DNA of 64,000 bases from Dysidea avara (GCF_963678975.1 NC_089273.1:5596507-5660506), one strand, 5' to 3'. Shown: positions 34,421 through 45,344, numbered from the stretch's first letter. Notes: generated by a model from the letters alone, not told the origin. Translations and numbers: made by a program.

Positions 34421-37400
34421 TTCACATATAGTAGCATTCACCCTCTTGCTATCATCAATAACACTATCAACAAACTCTTCTATCATCGGTATCTCATTGT
34501 TGTCATTGGTAGTGTCTGGTTTAGGTGGTACACAATATTTAGTGATTTTCTTAATTGACCTTTTGTAAAGGTAAATTTCCATTATCAGAAATGGTATTAA
34601 GGGTAGTATAACTAATACAAACATAAATGATAGCAATAAATCAGGATCATAACTGTCAATAAGTGGTACCATTGAAACCACAATCATCAGCTGTAACACA
34701 AAGCCATCAAACACATTAAGAATATTAGATCCATATGGCTTTAGTATCAAATGTATCAAGGCTAGTGTGGAATTAGCAATGATCAGTGAATACTGGGTGG
34801 TGTTATTGCTGGATGGATTAGCAATAATTACCAGAATAATCACCAGTCGACATGTCATGTAATAAGCTGCAAAACTACGATACTTGTCTTTGTAGCATCC
34901 TTGAAACTGATCCAACAATGGTTTTATCCTAGTAAAGTTTATCTTGTGGTTAAGGAATGGCTCTAGCAGCAGTAAAAGTGGTAGACCCATCACAATGATA
35001 AGTGAACATACTATTGCTATGATAACATATGGTAGATGACGTCCATGAAAATAATTTATGTCAGGTGACAGGTAAGCGTAAACCTTATCCACATTATGAA
35101 ATGTCAGTGATCTCAATAGCAGCAATGAAGTTGTTGCCACAGAAGTATAGGATAGCAGTAGAAGAAAAGAGATAACATGGATAATTCCTTTACTCACAAA
35201 TGATGAAAACTTGTATGATATCCTTGCTAATAGGCAGATTACTACTATGATAATAGCAACAGCTAGTGGATGGGCATAATGAATGAACTGTTGGTCAATT
35301 CCACTCATATTAGTTACTAAACAGAACTGTCCTAAAAATTGTGGTGTAACTTTTACAATACTGGACATAATGCTAACAAATGTAAATAATCCTTGTGATG
35401 AGTACAAGTGTTCACTTAGCAAAATATCTACCACACTGTAATAGTATGTAATAACATACAAATAACCAATCCCAATATGATAGTATGTCACAATGAACAC
35501 TAATATAACTACAACCACCCAGTAAAGGATTGATAATGTCACAACAAGTACTGTTTGTCCAGTTGTACATGTGTCAACACTTACACATTCTATAGAATCA
35601 AATGAAAGAGTAAAGCCTTCCTTACAACCACTACAAGCTGTACCAGATCGTTGTGAATTACACTGATTTGCTCTGACTGGTGAAAGTTTAAAAAATCCAT
35701 TAGCTGTTTCACAACAAGTGAAATTACAGTAACTATTTGGACAAATTGCTACTGTAGCTTTATCATTAACTTCACCAAACCAGTAACCTCTTTTGATAGA
35801 TGATGTACTACCAGAACAAGACACAATATCACTATCACTGTAGCATACACATGTTTGTGTAGTATTATCATAGTGGAAACCAGGGTGACATGGTGATAGT
35901 TCAGTTATTAGTTCAACAGATATTGTTTGTAAGCCAGATTTACTGCCACGATTAGAAGTAATTGTTATTGAAAAATTGGTTGTGTTAGAGATTCTCTTCC
36001 CTATTACACTGATTCCTTGAAATACTGTACATGATACCAGCACTTGTGATCCATTAATTTTATGATCGTGACTATTTCCACTAACCACAAATTGTGTAGC
36101 ATCAGCAGGCCGATCATAATAATCTTGTACGCAAGCATCAGTTATTATTTCATGACCAAGCATTACATTCCTCATCATATAGATATAGCAGTTTGTGTTG
36201 GTGTGGTTATCAACACATTTGATATCATAAAATTTTAGTTTACTAGGAGGAGTAGTGATGTGATCATTTAATAGGCTATTTAACAATGATCTTTTGTTAA
36301 TGCCAACGATGCTGTTGCTCAAACAGGTCTCATTACATGATGTTGGTATATCAATGTACACGTCAGCTCCTATTAAAGCAGTGTTGCTGTAAAAACCGAT
36401 CTCTTCTGTGTTAAATATTAATTTACTTTTATCACTGTGCAATAGTTCACTATATATGGCTCCACCATACAGATTAGCAGTATTATAAAAGAAATTAATG
36501 TTTGTATCATTGTTAAATGTTGCAGTATAATTGCTCCTGAGATGTATGGCTCCTCCATTACCCTTAGCCGTGTTACTAATAAATGTTGGAAAACAGTTTT
36601 CAGAAAATGTTAGAATAGATTGCTGAATAGAAAGAGCTCCACCATTTTCTGCACTGTTCATTTCAAATATTGCTGAAAAATTACTTTTGAGCATTATACT
36701 AGACTGAATTGTTGAAATAGCTCCACCACGCTCAGCAGTGTTGCCTGTAAATATTACTGATATGTTTTCTTTTGTGTAGTTGGAAAACACTGTACTGCAA
36801 TATTCATCAAAAAGGATAGAGCATTTGTTGATGGAATATATAGCTCCACCACTTAGTGTAGCTCTGTTGTTACAAAATAAAACTGTAGAGCATCCTTTAA
36901 ATGAAATAGCTGATTGGCTGCTTAAGTATAAGGCTCCACCATTTTGCATTGCTGTATTATTGTTAAAAGATACATTAACATGGCAACTAAATGTTATGCT
37001 AGCGTTGTCCAACAGATATACAGCTCCTCCTTGTTGCGATGCTCTGTTATTTGTAAATGTAATATGAGAGTTTCCATTAAATCTCACTTCTGAATTATCA
37101 ATTATATAAATAGTTCCTCCATGCTGTTGAGCAGAATTGGTATGAAATGCGATTTTAGAGTGATCCATACTGATCAGTTTGGCATTATCATATAAGTATA
37201 TTGCTCCTCCTTGTTGAATTGCTGTGTTGTTTTGGAATACAACACTACAGTTTTGATCAAACCTTATTAATGAACTTTTAAATAAATATATAGCTCCTCC
37301 TTGCTGTAAAGCTTTGTTATTCTGGAATACAAGAATGGTAGCTCCACCAAGTAGCACACGATCATTGTTGTTAGAATACATCACTGCACCATTTTGTACA

Positions 37401-40400
37401 GCAGTGTTGTGCATCAAAACAACCTGTGAATTGTCTGTGAACATGACAGTGCCATTATGAGATGATATGCATCCTCCATTTTCTGTAGCCATATTACTTC
37501 TAAAAGTAACATTAGAGTTTCTCCCGATTGTGATGTTGGACATAGTGTGAGAATATACAGCTCCACCTTGTATAGCTTTGTTGTGATCTAATTGCAATGT
37601 TGGGTTTCCTTTAGATAATATAAAGCAATGACTACAATATAAAGCTCCACCAGTTTTTGCACTGTTATTGGTAAATGTCACTGATGTACTTCCATCAAAT
37701 GAGATACCACAATGTTCATCACAGTATACAGCTCCTCCACTGATGGTGGCTGTGTTATGGTTAAATGTAACCGTTGAGTTTCTATTAAATTTAATGTTGG
37801 AGCCTATTAATGAAACTATAGCTCCTCCATATTCAGCCGTGTTGTTAATAATTTTTACTTCTGAATTATCAAGGAAATCCATAACAGATTGTTGAGTGAA
37901 ACATATGGCTCCACCATAACCCATACTAGCTGTATTGTTCTGAAACATTACTCTTGAATTACCTTCAGTGATCAAAGTGACATTGTCAGTTGAATATAAT
38001 GCACCTCCATGCTGTATAGCTTCATTACTTTTGACAACAACGTCACATAATTCACTGAGTACAATGTTGCAATTATTTGTAGAGTATATGGCTGCACCAT
38101 CTTGTATTGCAACATTGGTAAGAAAAGAAACTGCTGAATGTCCTCTAAATGCTACGTTTGAAGTATTAGCAGATGATATAGCACCACCATTTTGCTTTGC
38201 TTTGTTCTTATTAAGAAGTACTTTAGAATATCCTTCAAATATTGTATCAGATATGGTAAGTGTATGGATAGCTCCACCCTGTGTAGCTTCATTACAAGTG
38301 AAGTTCACTATTGAGTTTCCTGTGCACAGAACATAAGAATTGTCATTACAGTGTACAGCTCCACCAGTTTCTGCACTGTTATTGGTAAATGTTACTGACG
38401 TACTTCCATCAAATGAGATACCACAATGTTTATCACAGTATACAGCTCCTCCACTTGTGGTGGCTTTATTGCTATAAAACGTAACTTTTGAAATTCCTTT
38501 AAACATCACACTGGAATTGCTTGAAGATGCTATAGCTCCTCCATGCTCTGCATCATTATCATTAAAACTGATGTTAGAGGTATTTTGTAATAATAAGATT
38601 GATTGATTGTTCAAGTAGATGGCTCCACCAGTTTCTGCACTGTTATTGGTAAATGTTACTGATGCACTTCCATCAAATGAGATACCACAATGTTTATCAC
38701 AGTATACAGCTCCTCCACCAGAAGCGGCTATGTTGCTGTTAAATGTGACTGTTGAGCTTACATTTAATATCAAATAAGAGTTATTTGAAGATGCTATAGC
38801 TCCTCCATGCTCTGCATCATTATCAATGAAACTGATGTTAGAGGTATTTTGTAATAATAAGATTGATTGTTTGTTTAAGTAGACAGCTCCACCAATTTCT
38901 GCACTGTTGTTGGTAAATGTTACTGATGCACTTCCATCCAATGAGATACCACAATGTTCATCACAGTATACAGCTCCTCCACCGATGGTGGCTATGTTGT
39001 TGTTGAATGTGACTATTGGGCTAACATTAAAATTTAATGTCAAATATGAATTATTTGAAGATGCTATAGCTCCTCCATGCTCTGCATCATTATCATTAAA
39101 ACTGATGTTAGAGGAATCTTCTAATAATAGGATTGATTGTTTGCTTACATAGACAGCTCCACCAAGAATAGCACTATTTAAATTGAAACTCACCAGTAAT
39201 TTTGTTTTAAAATGCACCAAAGAGTTAGTTTTGCACATCATAGCTCCACCAGTTTCTGCACTGTTATTGGTAAATGTTACTGATGTACTTCCATCAAATG
39301 AGATACCACAATCTTCATCACAGTATACAGCTCCTCCACCTCTGGTGGCTGTGTTGTTGTTGAATGTAACTCTTGACCTTCCATTGAATGTGATATTAGA
39401 TTCTTTCATAGACAACATTCCTCCTCCAATAATTGCACTATTATCAATAAAGTCCATGCTTGTATTTTTGTAAATAATTACATTTGAATATTGAATAAGA
39501 TACATGGCTCCACCTCCAATTGTGGCTTTATTGCTTTGAAATATTGTACATGATTGACTTTCAAATATAGCAACAGAATTGTCTTCTAAATAAATAGCTC
39601 CTCCTTGTTGCATTGCTTGATTGTTTTGCATAACAACAGTGGACTTTTCACTGATTACAACTTGGGTCAGAACATTACAATAAATACCAGCACCATTTTT
39701 CATGGCTACATTACTACTGAACAACACTCTTGAATCTCCAGTAACAGTTACATTGGATTCACCAACAGCTGATATTGCTCCACCATTTTCATCGGCTGTA
39801 TTGTGACATAAGGACACATTAGAGTTTTGTTCAAATGTAAGGAAAGATACTTTATCAGAATATATAGCTCCACCGTCTGTAGCTCGGTTATTGATGAATC
39901 TTATTGTTGAGGATCCTTTATACAGAATATAAGAATTGTTATTACAGTGTACAGCTCCTCCAGTTTTTGCACTGTTATTGGTAAATGTTACTGATGCACT
40001 TCCATCAAATGAGATACCACAATATTCATCACAGTATACAGCTCCTCCACCACTGGTGGCTGTGTTGTTGGTAAACGACACCATAGATTTGTCACCAAAT
40101 ATGACATTAGTAAGATGTAATGATGCTATAGCTGCTCCAAATTTTGCACTATTGTCTTCAAACATTATGTTACTGTTTTGCTTGATTGACAATGTTGAGT
40201 GTGAGTTTAGGCAAATGACTGCACCATACTTTGCTGTGTTTCTTCTTGATGTAACACTAGACATTCCTTTGCACACAATAGAAGTGTTATCAGAAGAATA
40301 CACTGCACCACCATGCTTCATTGCCATATTACTTTGAAGCAAAATATTAGAATTTTCATCAAAAGTAACATTGCTAAAGGAAACAATATACATTGCTGCA

Positions 40401-43400
40401 CCATTTTGCTGGGCATCATTGTAATTCAACAATGCTGTCGAATTTCCATTACACGTGATATTAGAGGCATTAACAGATGATATGGCTCCACCATTTTGTG
40501 TAGCTAAATTGTTTGTAAGAGTAATATTGGAATATTCTTCACATATGATGTAGGACATAGTAGTGGAATATATAGCTCCTCCATGTGTGGCTGTGTTATG
40601 AATAAAAGTTGAAGTTGAATGTCCTTTAAATATTAGAAAAGAGTTGTCATTACAGTGTAAAGATCCCCCAGTTTCTGCACTGTTATTGGTAAATGTTACC
40701 GATGCATTTCCATCAAATGATATTCCACAATGTTCATCACAGTATACAGCTCCTCCACCTCTGGTGGCTGTGTTGGCTGCAAATAAATCTGAGGAATTGT
40801 CATTATAAGAAATTTGACAAGCATGTCTGGATAGTGTAGTTGTCCCATTGCAAACAAAATTTCTATCAAATGTTACCATTGTGTTACCATCAAATGTGAT
40901 ATTAGAGTTACTGTGAGACAAAACTGCTCCACCATCCCTCACTGCGTAATTGTCAAGAAATGCTACCACAGAGTTCCCACCAAATCTGACATCAGAATAC
41001 TGTTTGGAATATATAGCTCCTCCAATACTTGCACTATTACCATTATAGGTTACCATTGAGCTGCCTTGATTAATAATAGAAGAATAATCAAATAAAATCC
41101 CTCCTCCATAATTGGCATGGTTGTCATTAAATGTGACTGATGATCCTCCAGTAACTGTGATACCCGAATATCGACAATACACAGCTCCTCCATCAGAGGC
41201 TTTATTACCAGTAAAAGTTATGTTTGATGAGCTATCATATGTAATGTGAGACATCCAATCAGAAAATACAGCACCACCATAATCTTCAGCACTGTTTCCA
41301 ATAAATGTCACAACTGAATTTCCTTCAAAAGATTGAGTGGAATGAGTTTGGTAGATAGCTCCACCATATGTTTCAACAGAATTTCCCTCAAAAGTTACAC
41401 TACACTTGTCATCATATATTACAGTAGAATAGTTACAATAAATGCCTCCAGCAGTTCTTGCTTCATTTCCTCTGAACAATACATTACCACTAAGGTGAAG
41501 ATTAGTATGTGAAATGTAAACTGGTACTCCTTGGTTGCTGATGAAAACAGAATTCTGTACTGTAGTGTGAGATAAGTTTTTATTGGCTGATCCATCAAGG
41601 TAAATTACACTTTGATCAATGATATTGAAGGAGAAGTTGCTATGCTCAATCATAAGTCGTGATGTAAAACTGGTTTTAGGTGTGTAATGAATAGCTCCAC
41701 CATGACCTGTGTAATGATCATTATGTGTAAAGGTACAATTACTAATGTTAATATTCCCTGATACATTAGACAGCATAACAGCTTGTCCTGTTGATTTGTA
41801 AAAAGAACAACTTTCAATTGAAATATGTGATGAATTGTAAAACATAATTCTAGGCTTTGTAGTACTTTTTTCATTGTTCATAGAACCACATCTTTGCCAT
41901 TTTATACCAACAATAGCTACATTTTCACAGCTGACGACCTCTAATCCTCCAACACTTATTACTGGATCTCTGTGACCAATAATTGTAATGTTTTCAAAGA
42001 ATTGTAATGTTATTATTGTAGTCACTGTAATATCAGATGCTATATAGACAATAGCATTGTTTAAATTATTTGTAAGATTGACAAGAGACTGACTTGAATT
42101 AACACAAATAGAAATTGTTGAATTTCCAGTTAAAGATATGTTAGGGGCAGTGTAAAATACATGTTGAATAGATTTGCTTACATTATGATCATAGTTTGCT
42201 GCACTGTATATTGTGCAAGGCATACTGTTAGACTGAACAGCTTTACCTAGTAATATTAGAACTCTGTGATTAGTGAATCTTACAAATGAATTTCCGTCAA
42301 ATGTGATGTTTGAAGAAGATACTGATGTAACGGCTTTTCCATACTTGTCAATGTTTTCATCAAAGTTTACATTTGAATTTCTATCAAATTTGACTGGAGA
42401 GCTTGTGTCAGAGTATATAGCTCCACCATGTAGAGCTTTGTTGTGAAAATATCTTACTAGTGAATTTCCTGTAAACAATACTGAACTTCGTCTTGAACTA
42501 GATACAGCTCCTCCATAACTGGCCTCATTTTTATTGAATCTTACACTTGATTCACCATCAAATGTGATATGGGATGAAGACTCACAATATACAGCTCCTC
42601 CATCATCACTGGCTGCATTATTATTAAATGTTATGCTTGAGTTACCATCAAATGTGATATGAGATGAATACGAACAATATACAGCTCCTCCATAACTGGC
42701 TGTATTATTATTAAATGTTACACTTGAGTAACCATCAAATGTGATATTAGATGAAGACTGACAATGTAAAGCTCCTCCAATCAGACTGGCTTCATTATTA
42801 TTAAATGTTATGCTTGAGTTACCATCAAATGTGATATGAGATGAAGACCGACAATGTAAAGCTCCTCCAGCAATGGCTGCATTATTATTAAATGTTATAC
42901 TTGAGTTACCATCAAATGTGATATGAGATGAAGACTGACAATGTAAAGCTCCTCCAGCCAGACTGGCTTCATTATTATTAAATGTTATGCTTGAGTTACC
43001 ATCAAATGTGATATGAGATGAAGACTGACAATATACAGCTCCTCCATCACCACTGGCTTCATTGTTATTAAATGTTACACTTGAGTTACCATGAAATGTG
43101 ATATTGGAATTTTTACTGTATATGGCACCACCATACCTTGCATGGTTGTACTTAAATTTCACTATTGAGTTTGCCCAAAAGATCATCCTGGAAAGAATTT
43201 GATAAATAGCTCCACCATTATCTGTAGCAGAGATATTAATAAATTTTACATCAGATTTATCACAAAATATTACAGTGGAGTCCCTGCTATAAATTCCTCC
43301 ACCAGACTTTGCTGTATTACCCCTGAATATCATTCTTCCCCTAATATAAAGATAAATGTTTGAAATGTAAATTGATACTCCTGTGTTATTGACAAAAACA

Positions 43401-44146
43401 TTGTCTTGTAAGTAAACATGACCAGAGATCCTGCTACTTGAGCCATCAATGTAAACTACACTTTGTGTGGCTCTATTGGAAATGAATTTACAATTATGGA
43501 CCACCAACTTGTGTTGACCATGGCTATTAGTATTTGGTGAATAATGTATAGCTGCTCCATGTCCACCATATTCATTTTTATATGTAAAATTGCAATTGTT
43601 GATGCACACATTTCCAGACACTTCCGAAAGTAAAACGCTTTTTCCTTTGGAGTTATGGAATGAGCATCTTTCAAAGGAAACATTGAATGAGTTGTAGAAT
43701 TCAATTCCAGGATAATCTTTAGAGCCACATCCCTCCCACTGGATACCTTTAATGGTTATATTCTTGCAGGAGATGAACTTTACTGCACCAACATCATTAC
43801 ACTTTACAACAGGATTCCTGTGTCCTATTATCATGATATTTTCAAGACCTTCTAATGTCTCAATAGAAGACAACTCAACATCAGTTGTAATGTTGACAAT
43901 GATGTTATTACTGGAGATGTTATTTAGAATTTCAGCAATTGAATGAAAGGTAAAGTTTCCAGATACACAACAGGGAAGTTTATCCTGACCTCTCTCATTT
44001 AAATCACCTGAGCCACTAACAAAGTCATCACTTCTATTCTGAGAAGTATCAGATCGATCATTTGGCATCACTTTTGTAGCTCCTTCAATTTGGCTGAACA
44101 AACACACTAGCAGAACAGCAGCTTTGGAAATTTTTAAAAGTTCCAT
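34415..44146 (-). CDS. Giant beta-helix multi-pass membrane protein (paralogue 2)
   Basis: 3243 residues unspliced, or about 3267 with tail A. The architecture is that of gene 1: signal peptide (MELLKISKAAVLLVCLFSQ), two related beta-helix modules (second from about residue 696), tandem Pmp-like FxxN/GGA repeats, cysteine-rich neck (from about 2752), nine or ten membrane helices (about 2860-3190) with HGRHLPY, LLLLEPFL and KPLLDQFQGCYKD, and a cytosolic tail. ATG at 44146 is preferred over the TTG at 44167. Compared with gene 1 it gains extra near-identical repeats around residues 342-555 and several CDEHCG cassettes at about 1600-1930, and lacks about 80 residues near 36770. It is one 9.7-kb exon with a possible short second exon. 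Surface recognition or adhesion is inferred from architecture only. Confidence 0.9.
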   Translation of the reverse strand: MELLKISKAAVLLVCLFSQIEGATKVMPNDRSDTSQNRSDDFVSGSGDLNERGQDKLPCCVSGNFTFHSIAEILNNISSNNIIVNITTDVELSSIETLEGLENIMIIGHRNPVVKCNDVGAVKFISCKNITIKGIQWEGCGSKDYPGIEFYNSFNVSFERCSFHNSKGKSVLLSEVSGNVCINNCNFTYKNEYGGHGAAIHYSPNTNSHGQHKLVVHNCKFISNRATQSVVYIDGSSSRISGHVYLQDNVFVNNTGVSIYISNIYLYIRGRMIFRGNTAKSGGGIYSRDSTVIFCDKSDVKFINISATDNGGAIYQILSRMIFWANSIVKFKYNHARYGGAIYSKNSNITFHGNSSVTFNNNEASGDGGAVYCQSSSHITFDGNSSITFNNNEASLAGGALHCQSSSHITFDGNSSITFNNNAAIAGGALHCRSSSHITFDGNSSITFNNNEASLIGGALHCQSSSNITFDGYSSVTFNNNTASYGGAVYCSYSSHITFDGNSSITFNNNAASDDGGAVYCESSSHITFDGESSVRFNKNEASYGGAVSSSRRSSVLFTGNSLVRYFHNKALHGGAIYSDTSSPVKFDRNSNVNFDENIDKYGKAVTSVSSSNITFDGNSFVRFTNHRVLILLGKAVQSNSMPCTIYSAANYDHNVSKSIQHVFYTAPNISLTGNSTISICVNSSQSLVNLTNNLNNAIVYIASDITVTTIITLQFFENITIIGHRDPVISVGGLEVVSCENVAIVGIKWQRCGSMNNEKSTTKPRIMFYNSSHISIESCSFYKSTGQAVMLSNVSGNINISNCTFTHNDHYTGHGGAIHYTPKTSFTSRLMIEHSNFSFNIIDQSVIYLDGSANKNLSHTTVQNSVFISNQGVPVYISHTNLHLSGNVLFRGNEARTAGGIYCNYSTVIYDDKCSVTFEGNSVETYGGAIYQTHSTQSFEGNSVVTFIGNSAEDYGGAVFSDWMSHITYDSSSNITFTGNKASDGGAVYCRYSGITVTGGSSVTFNDNHANYGGGILFDYSSIINQGSSMVTYNGNSASIGGAIYSKQYSDVRFGGNSVVAFLDNYAVRDGGAVLSHSNSNITFDGNTMVTFDRNFVCNGTTTLSRHACQISYNDNSSDLFAANTATRGGGAVYCDEHCGISFDGNASVTFTNNSAETGGSLHCNDNSFLIFKGHSTSTFIHNTATHGGAIYSTTMSYIICEEYSNITLTNNLATQNGGAISSVNASNITCNGNSTALLNYNDAQQNGAAMYIVSFSNVTFDENSNILLQSNMAMKHGGAVYSSDNTSIVCKGMSSVTSRRNTAKYGAVICLNSHSTLSIKQNSNIMFEDNSAKFGAAIASLHLTNVIFGDKSMVSFTNNTATSGGGAVYCDEYCGISFDGSASVTFTNNSAKTGGAVHCNNNSYILYKGSSTIRFINNRATDGGAIYSDKVSFLTFEQNSNVSLCHNTADENGGAISAVGESNVTVTGDSRVLFSSNVAMKNGAGIYCNVLTQVVISEKSTVVMQNNQAMQQGGAIYLEDNSVAIFESQSCTIFQSNKATIGGGAMYLIQYSNVIIYKNTSMDFIDNSAIIGGGMLSMKESNITFNGRSRVTFNNNTATRGGGAVYCDEDCGISFDGSTSVTFTNNSAETGGAMMCKTNSLVHFKTKLLVSFNLNSAILGGAVYVSKQSILLLEDSSNISFNDNDAEHGGAIASSNNSYLTLNFNVSPIVTFNNNIATIGGGAVYCDEHCGISLDGSASVTFTNNSAEIGGAVYLNKQSILLLQNTSNISFIDNDAEHGGAIASSNNSYLILNVSSTVTFNSNIAASGGGAVYCDKHCGISFDGSASVTFTNNSAETGGAIYLNNQSILLLQNTSNISFNDNDAEHGGAIASSSNSSVMFKGISKVTFYSNKATTSGGAVYCDKHCGISFDGSTSVTFTNNSAETGGAVHCNDNSYVLCTGNSIVNFTCNEATQGGAIHTLTISDTIFEGYSKVLLNKNKAKQNGGAISSANTSNVAFRGHSAVSFLTNVAIQDGAAIYSTNNCNIVLSELCDVVVKSNEAIQHGGALYSTDNVTLITEGNSRVMFQNNTASMGYGGAICFTQQSVMDFLDNSEVKIINNTAEYGGAIVSLIGSNIKFNRNSTVTFNHNTATISGGAVYCDEHCGISFDGSTSVTFTNNSAKTGGALYCSHCFILSKGNPTLQLDHNKAIQGGAVYSHTMSNITIGRNSNVTFRSNMATENGGCISSHNGTVMFTDNSQVVLMHNTAVQNGAVMYSNNNDRVLLGGATILVFQNNKALQQGGAIYLFKSSLIRFDQNCSVVFQNNTAIQQGGAIYLYDNAKLISMDHSKIAFHTNSAQQHGGTIYIIDNSEVRFNGNSHITFTNNRASQQGGAVYLLDNASITFSCHVNVSFNNNTAMQNGGALYLSSQSAISFKGCSTVLFCNNRATLSGGAIYSINKCSILFDEYCSTVFSNYTKENISVIFTGNTAERGGAISTIQSSIMLKSNFSAIFEMNSAENGGALSIQQSILTFSENCFPTFISNTAKGNGGAIHLRSNYTATFNNDTNINFFYNTANLYGGAIYSELLHSDKSKLIFNTEEIGFYSNTALIGADVYIDIPTSCNETCLSNSIVGINKRSLLNSLLNDHITTPPSKLKFYDIKCVDNHTNTNCYIYMMRNVMLGHEIITDACVQDYYDRPADATQFVVSGNSHDHKINGSQVLVSCTVFQGISVIGKRISNTTNFSITITSNRGSKSGLQTISVELITELSPCHPGFHYDNTTQTCVCYSDSDIVSCSGSTSSIKRGYWFGEVNDKATVAICPNSYCNFTCCETANGFFKLSPVRANQCNSQRSGTACSGCKEGFTLSFDSIECVSVDTCTTGQTVLVVTLSILYWVVVVILVFIVTYYHIGIGYLYVITYYYSVVDILLSEHLYSSQGLFTFVSIMSSIVKVTPQFLGQFCLVTNMSGIDQQFIHYAHPLAVAIIIVVICLLARISYKFSSFVSKGIIHVISFLLLLSYTSVATTSLLLLRSLTFHNVDKVYAYLSPDINYFHGRHLPYVIIAIVCSLIIVMGLPLLLLLEPFLNHKINFTRIKPLLDQFQGCYKDKYRSFAAYYMTCRLVIILVIIANPSSNNTTQYSLIIANSTLALIHLILKPYGSNILNVFDGFVLQLMIVVSMVPLIDSYDPDLLLSFMFVLVILPLIPFLIMEIYLYKRSIKKITKYCVPPKPDTTNDNNEIPMIEEFVDSVIDDSKRVNATICEM

Positions 44147-44402
44147 GCTTGTATCGACAGGTAACAAAAATACTAACTTTCCATTTCAGTTACTGATATT
44201 TATAGCTTCCACAAAGAGGATATGATGTCACACTGATGATGGCATGATAAATGTACACATTCAGTCAATGATAGTTATAAACATGTTTGTGGAAAACACG
44301 AACTGTACATTACTACTTCAGATTCTAGACCTAGCTGATAGCTAATTAGACCTATACACCGATTTGATTTTACTAAGCAGTGAACTATTAACACAACTAT
44401 GT
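44147..44402 (-). promoter_or_regulatory. Promoter of paralogue 2
   Basis: The minus strand has TATAAATA at 44204-44197, about 50 bases above the ATG at 44146. TGATGTCA is at 44223-44230, with a one-base-different second copy (TGATGGCA, 44237-44244). The flank is closely similar to that of gene 1. Confidence 0.6.
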
Positions 44403-44547
44403 ACCATAATATGCTGTTCCTTATTGACACTTTCATTCACAGTGGGGTAGTACTGTAGTTATGATAACTGTATAGCCATGTAATCTATTGTAGGTGTTAA
44501 TACTTGTGGTCATGACTTACAGTAAGATCAATTAGTCTTTACTGAAT

Positions 44548-44795
44548 GTGACTGGGCCTGTGAAAATAGGGCATGTGGGTACAAACTACACTCTATCACT
44601 TTACAGGTCATATTTCAGTACTGGAACAAACTATTTGCATTCTGTAACTTGCATCATAAAGCCAATTAACTGCATACCGAGAGTTGAAAATGCATTGCCA
44701 TAGCATAATGATACAAAAAGTTATAAGTGATGAAAGTTTGAAAACGTAGGCAAAAATCATGTGCCCACATGCCCTATTTTCGCAGGCCCAGTCAC
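44548..44795. mobile_element. GTGAC-family MITE upstream of gene 2
   Basis: The 248-bp element has ends GTGACTGGGCCTGTGAAAAT and the inverse, flanked by GAAT on both sides (44544-44547 and 44796-44799). The homologous gene 1 flank near 18180 reads CTGAACGGTAAT without the insert. Confidence 0.85.
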
Positions 44796-44833
44796 GAATG
44801 GTAATAAAGTACTACACTCATACATAAAGGTTA

Positions 44834-44880
44834 ACACACACACGCATGCGCACGCACGCACGCACGCACGAACGCACGCA
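44834..44880. repeat. (ACGC)n microsatellite
   Basis: A run of CA then ACGC repeats with few interruptions. The gene 1 counterpart near 18220 has only a short CACACACATACGC, so the tract expanded in this copy. Confidence 0.85.
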
Positions 44881-45344
44881 AAATATATAATTTTAATGTA
44901 GTTTGTTACCTCAACAACAAACAAAAGTTAACAGGCTAGCTTCCTGGAGTGGTGGGTCAGGAGCAGAAATCAAGTTTTAGCACCATCTGTCATCTGGTTG
45001 ATAAGTGCATGTCATAATTAAATTTCACATTCCTATATAGAAGTGGAACTGAGTTGTATCTGCCACAATTGTCTAATTGTCTCATCTGTGTTAGGGTTCG
45101 CAACGTGAAAAATGAAGTAGCAAGAAACAAATCCCCGACTATCGTAGTATGTTACCCTTAGTGTTCCATCACTAATACCACCCTTGGTTTGGAACCGAGT
45201 TCCTTTGTTGGAGAGACACGCGGATTTTAATATCTCACGTGATTGATCTTTATTTCGTGCGCTCCAAAGAAGACGTCCAGAGCTCCCAGATTCTGAGTGT
45301 GATACCAAGTGTTGTTGGCCTACCAAACCATGTATAGAAGTGAG

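Noticed and set aside
45033-45326. 97-codon minus-strand open frame next to the hAT-like element
   Set aside because: Composition is somewhat coding-like, but there is no splice site pair, no family and no second copy.
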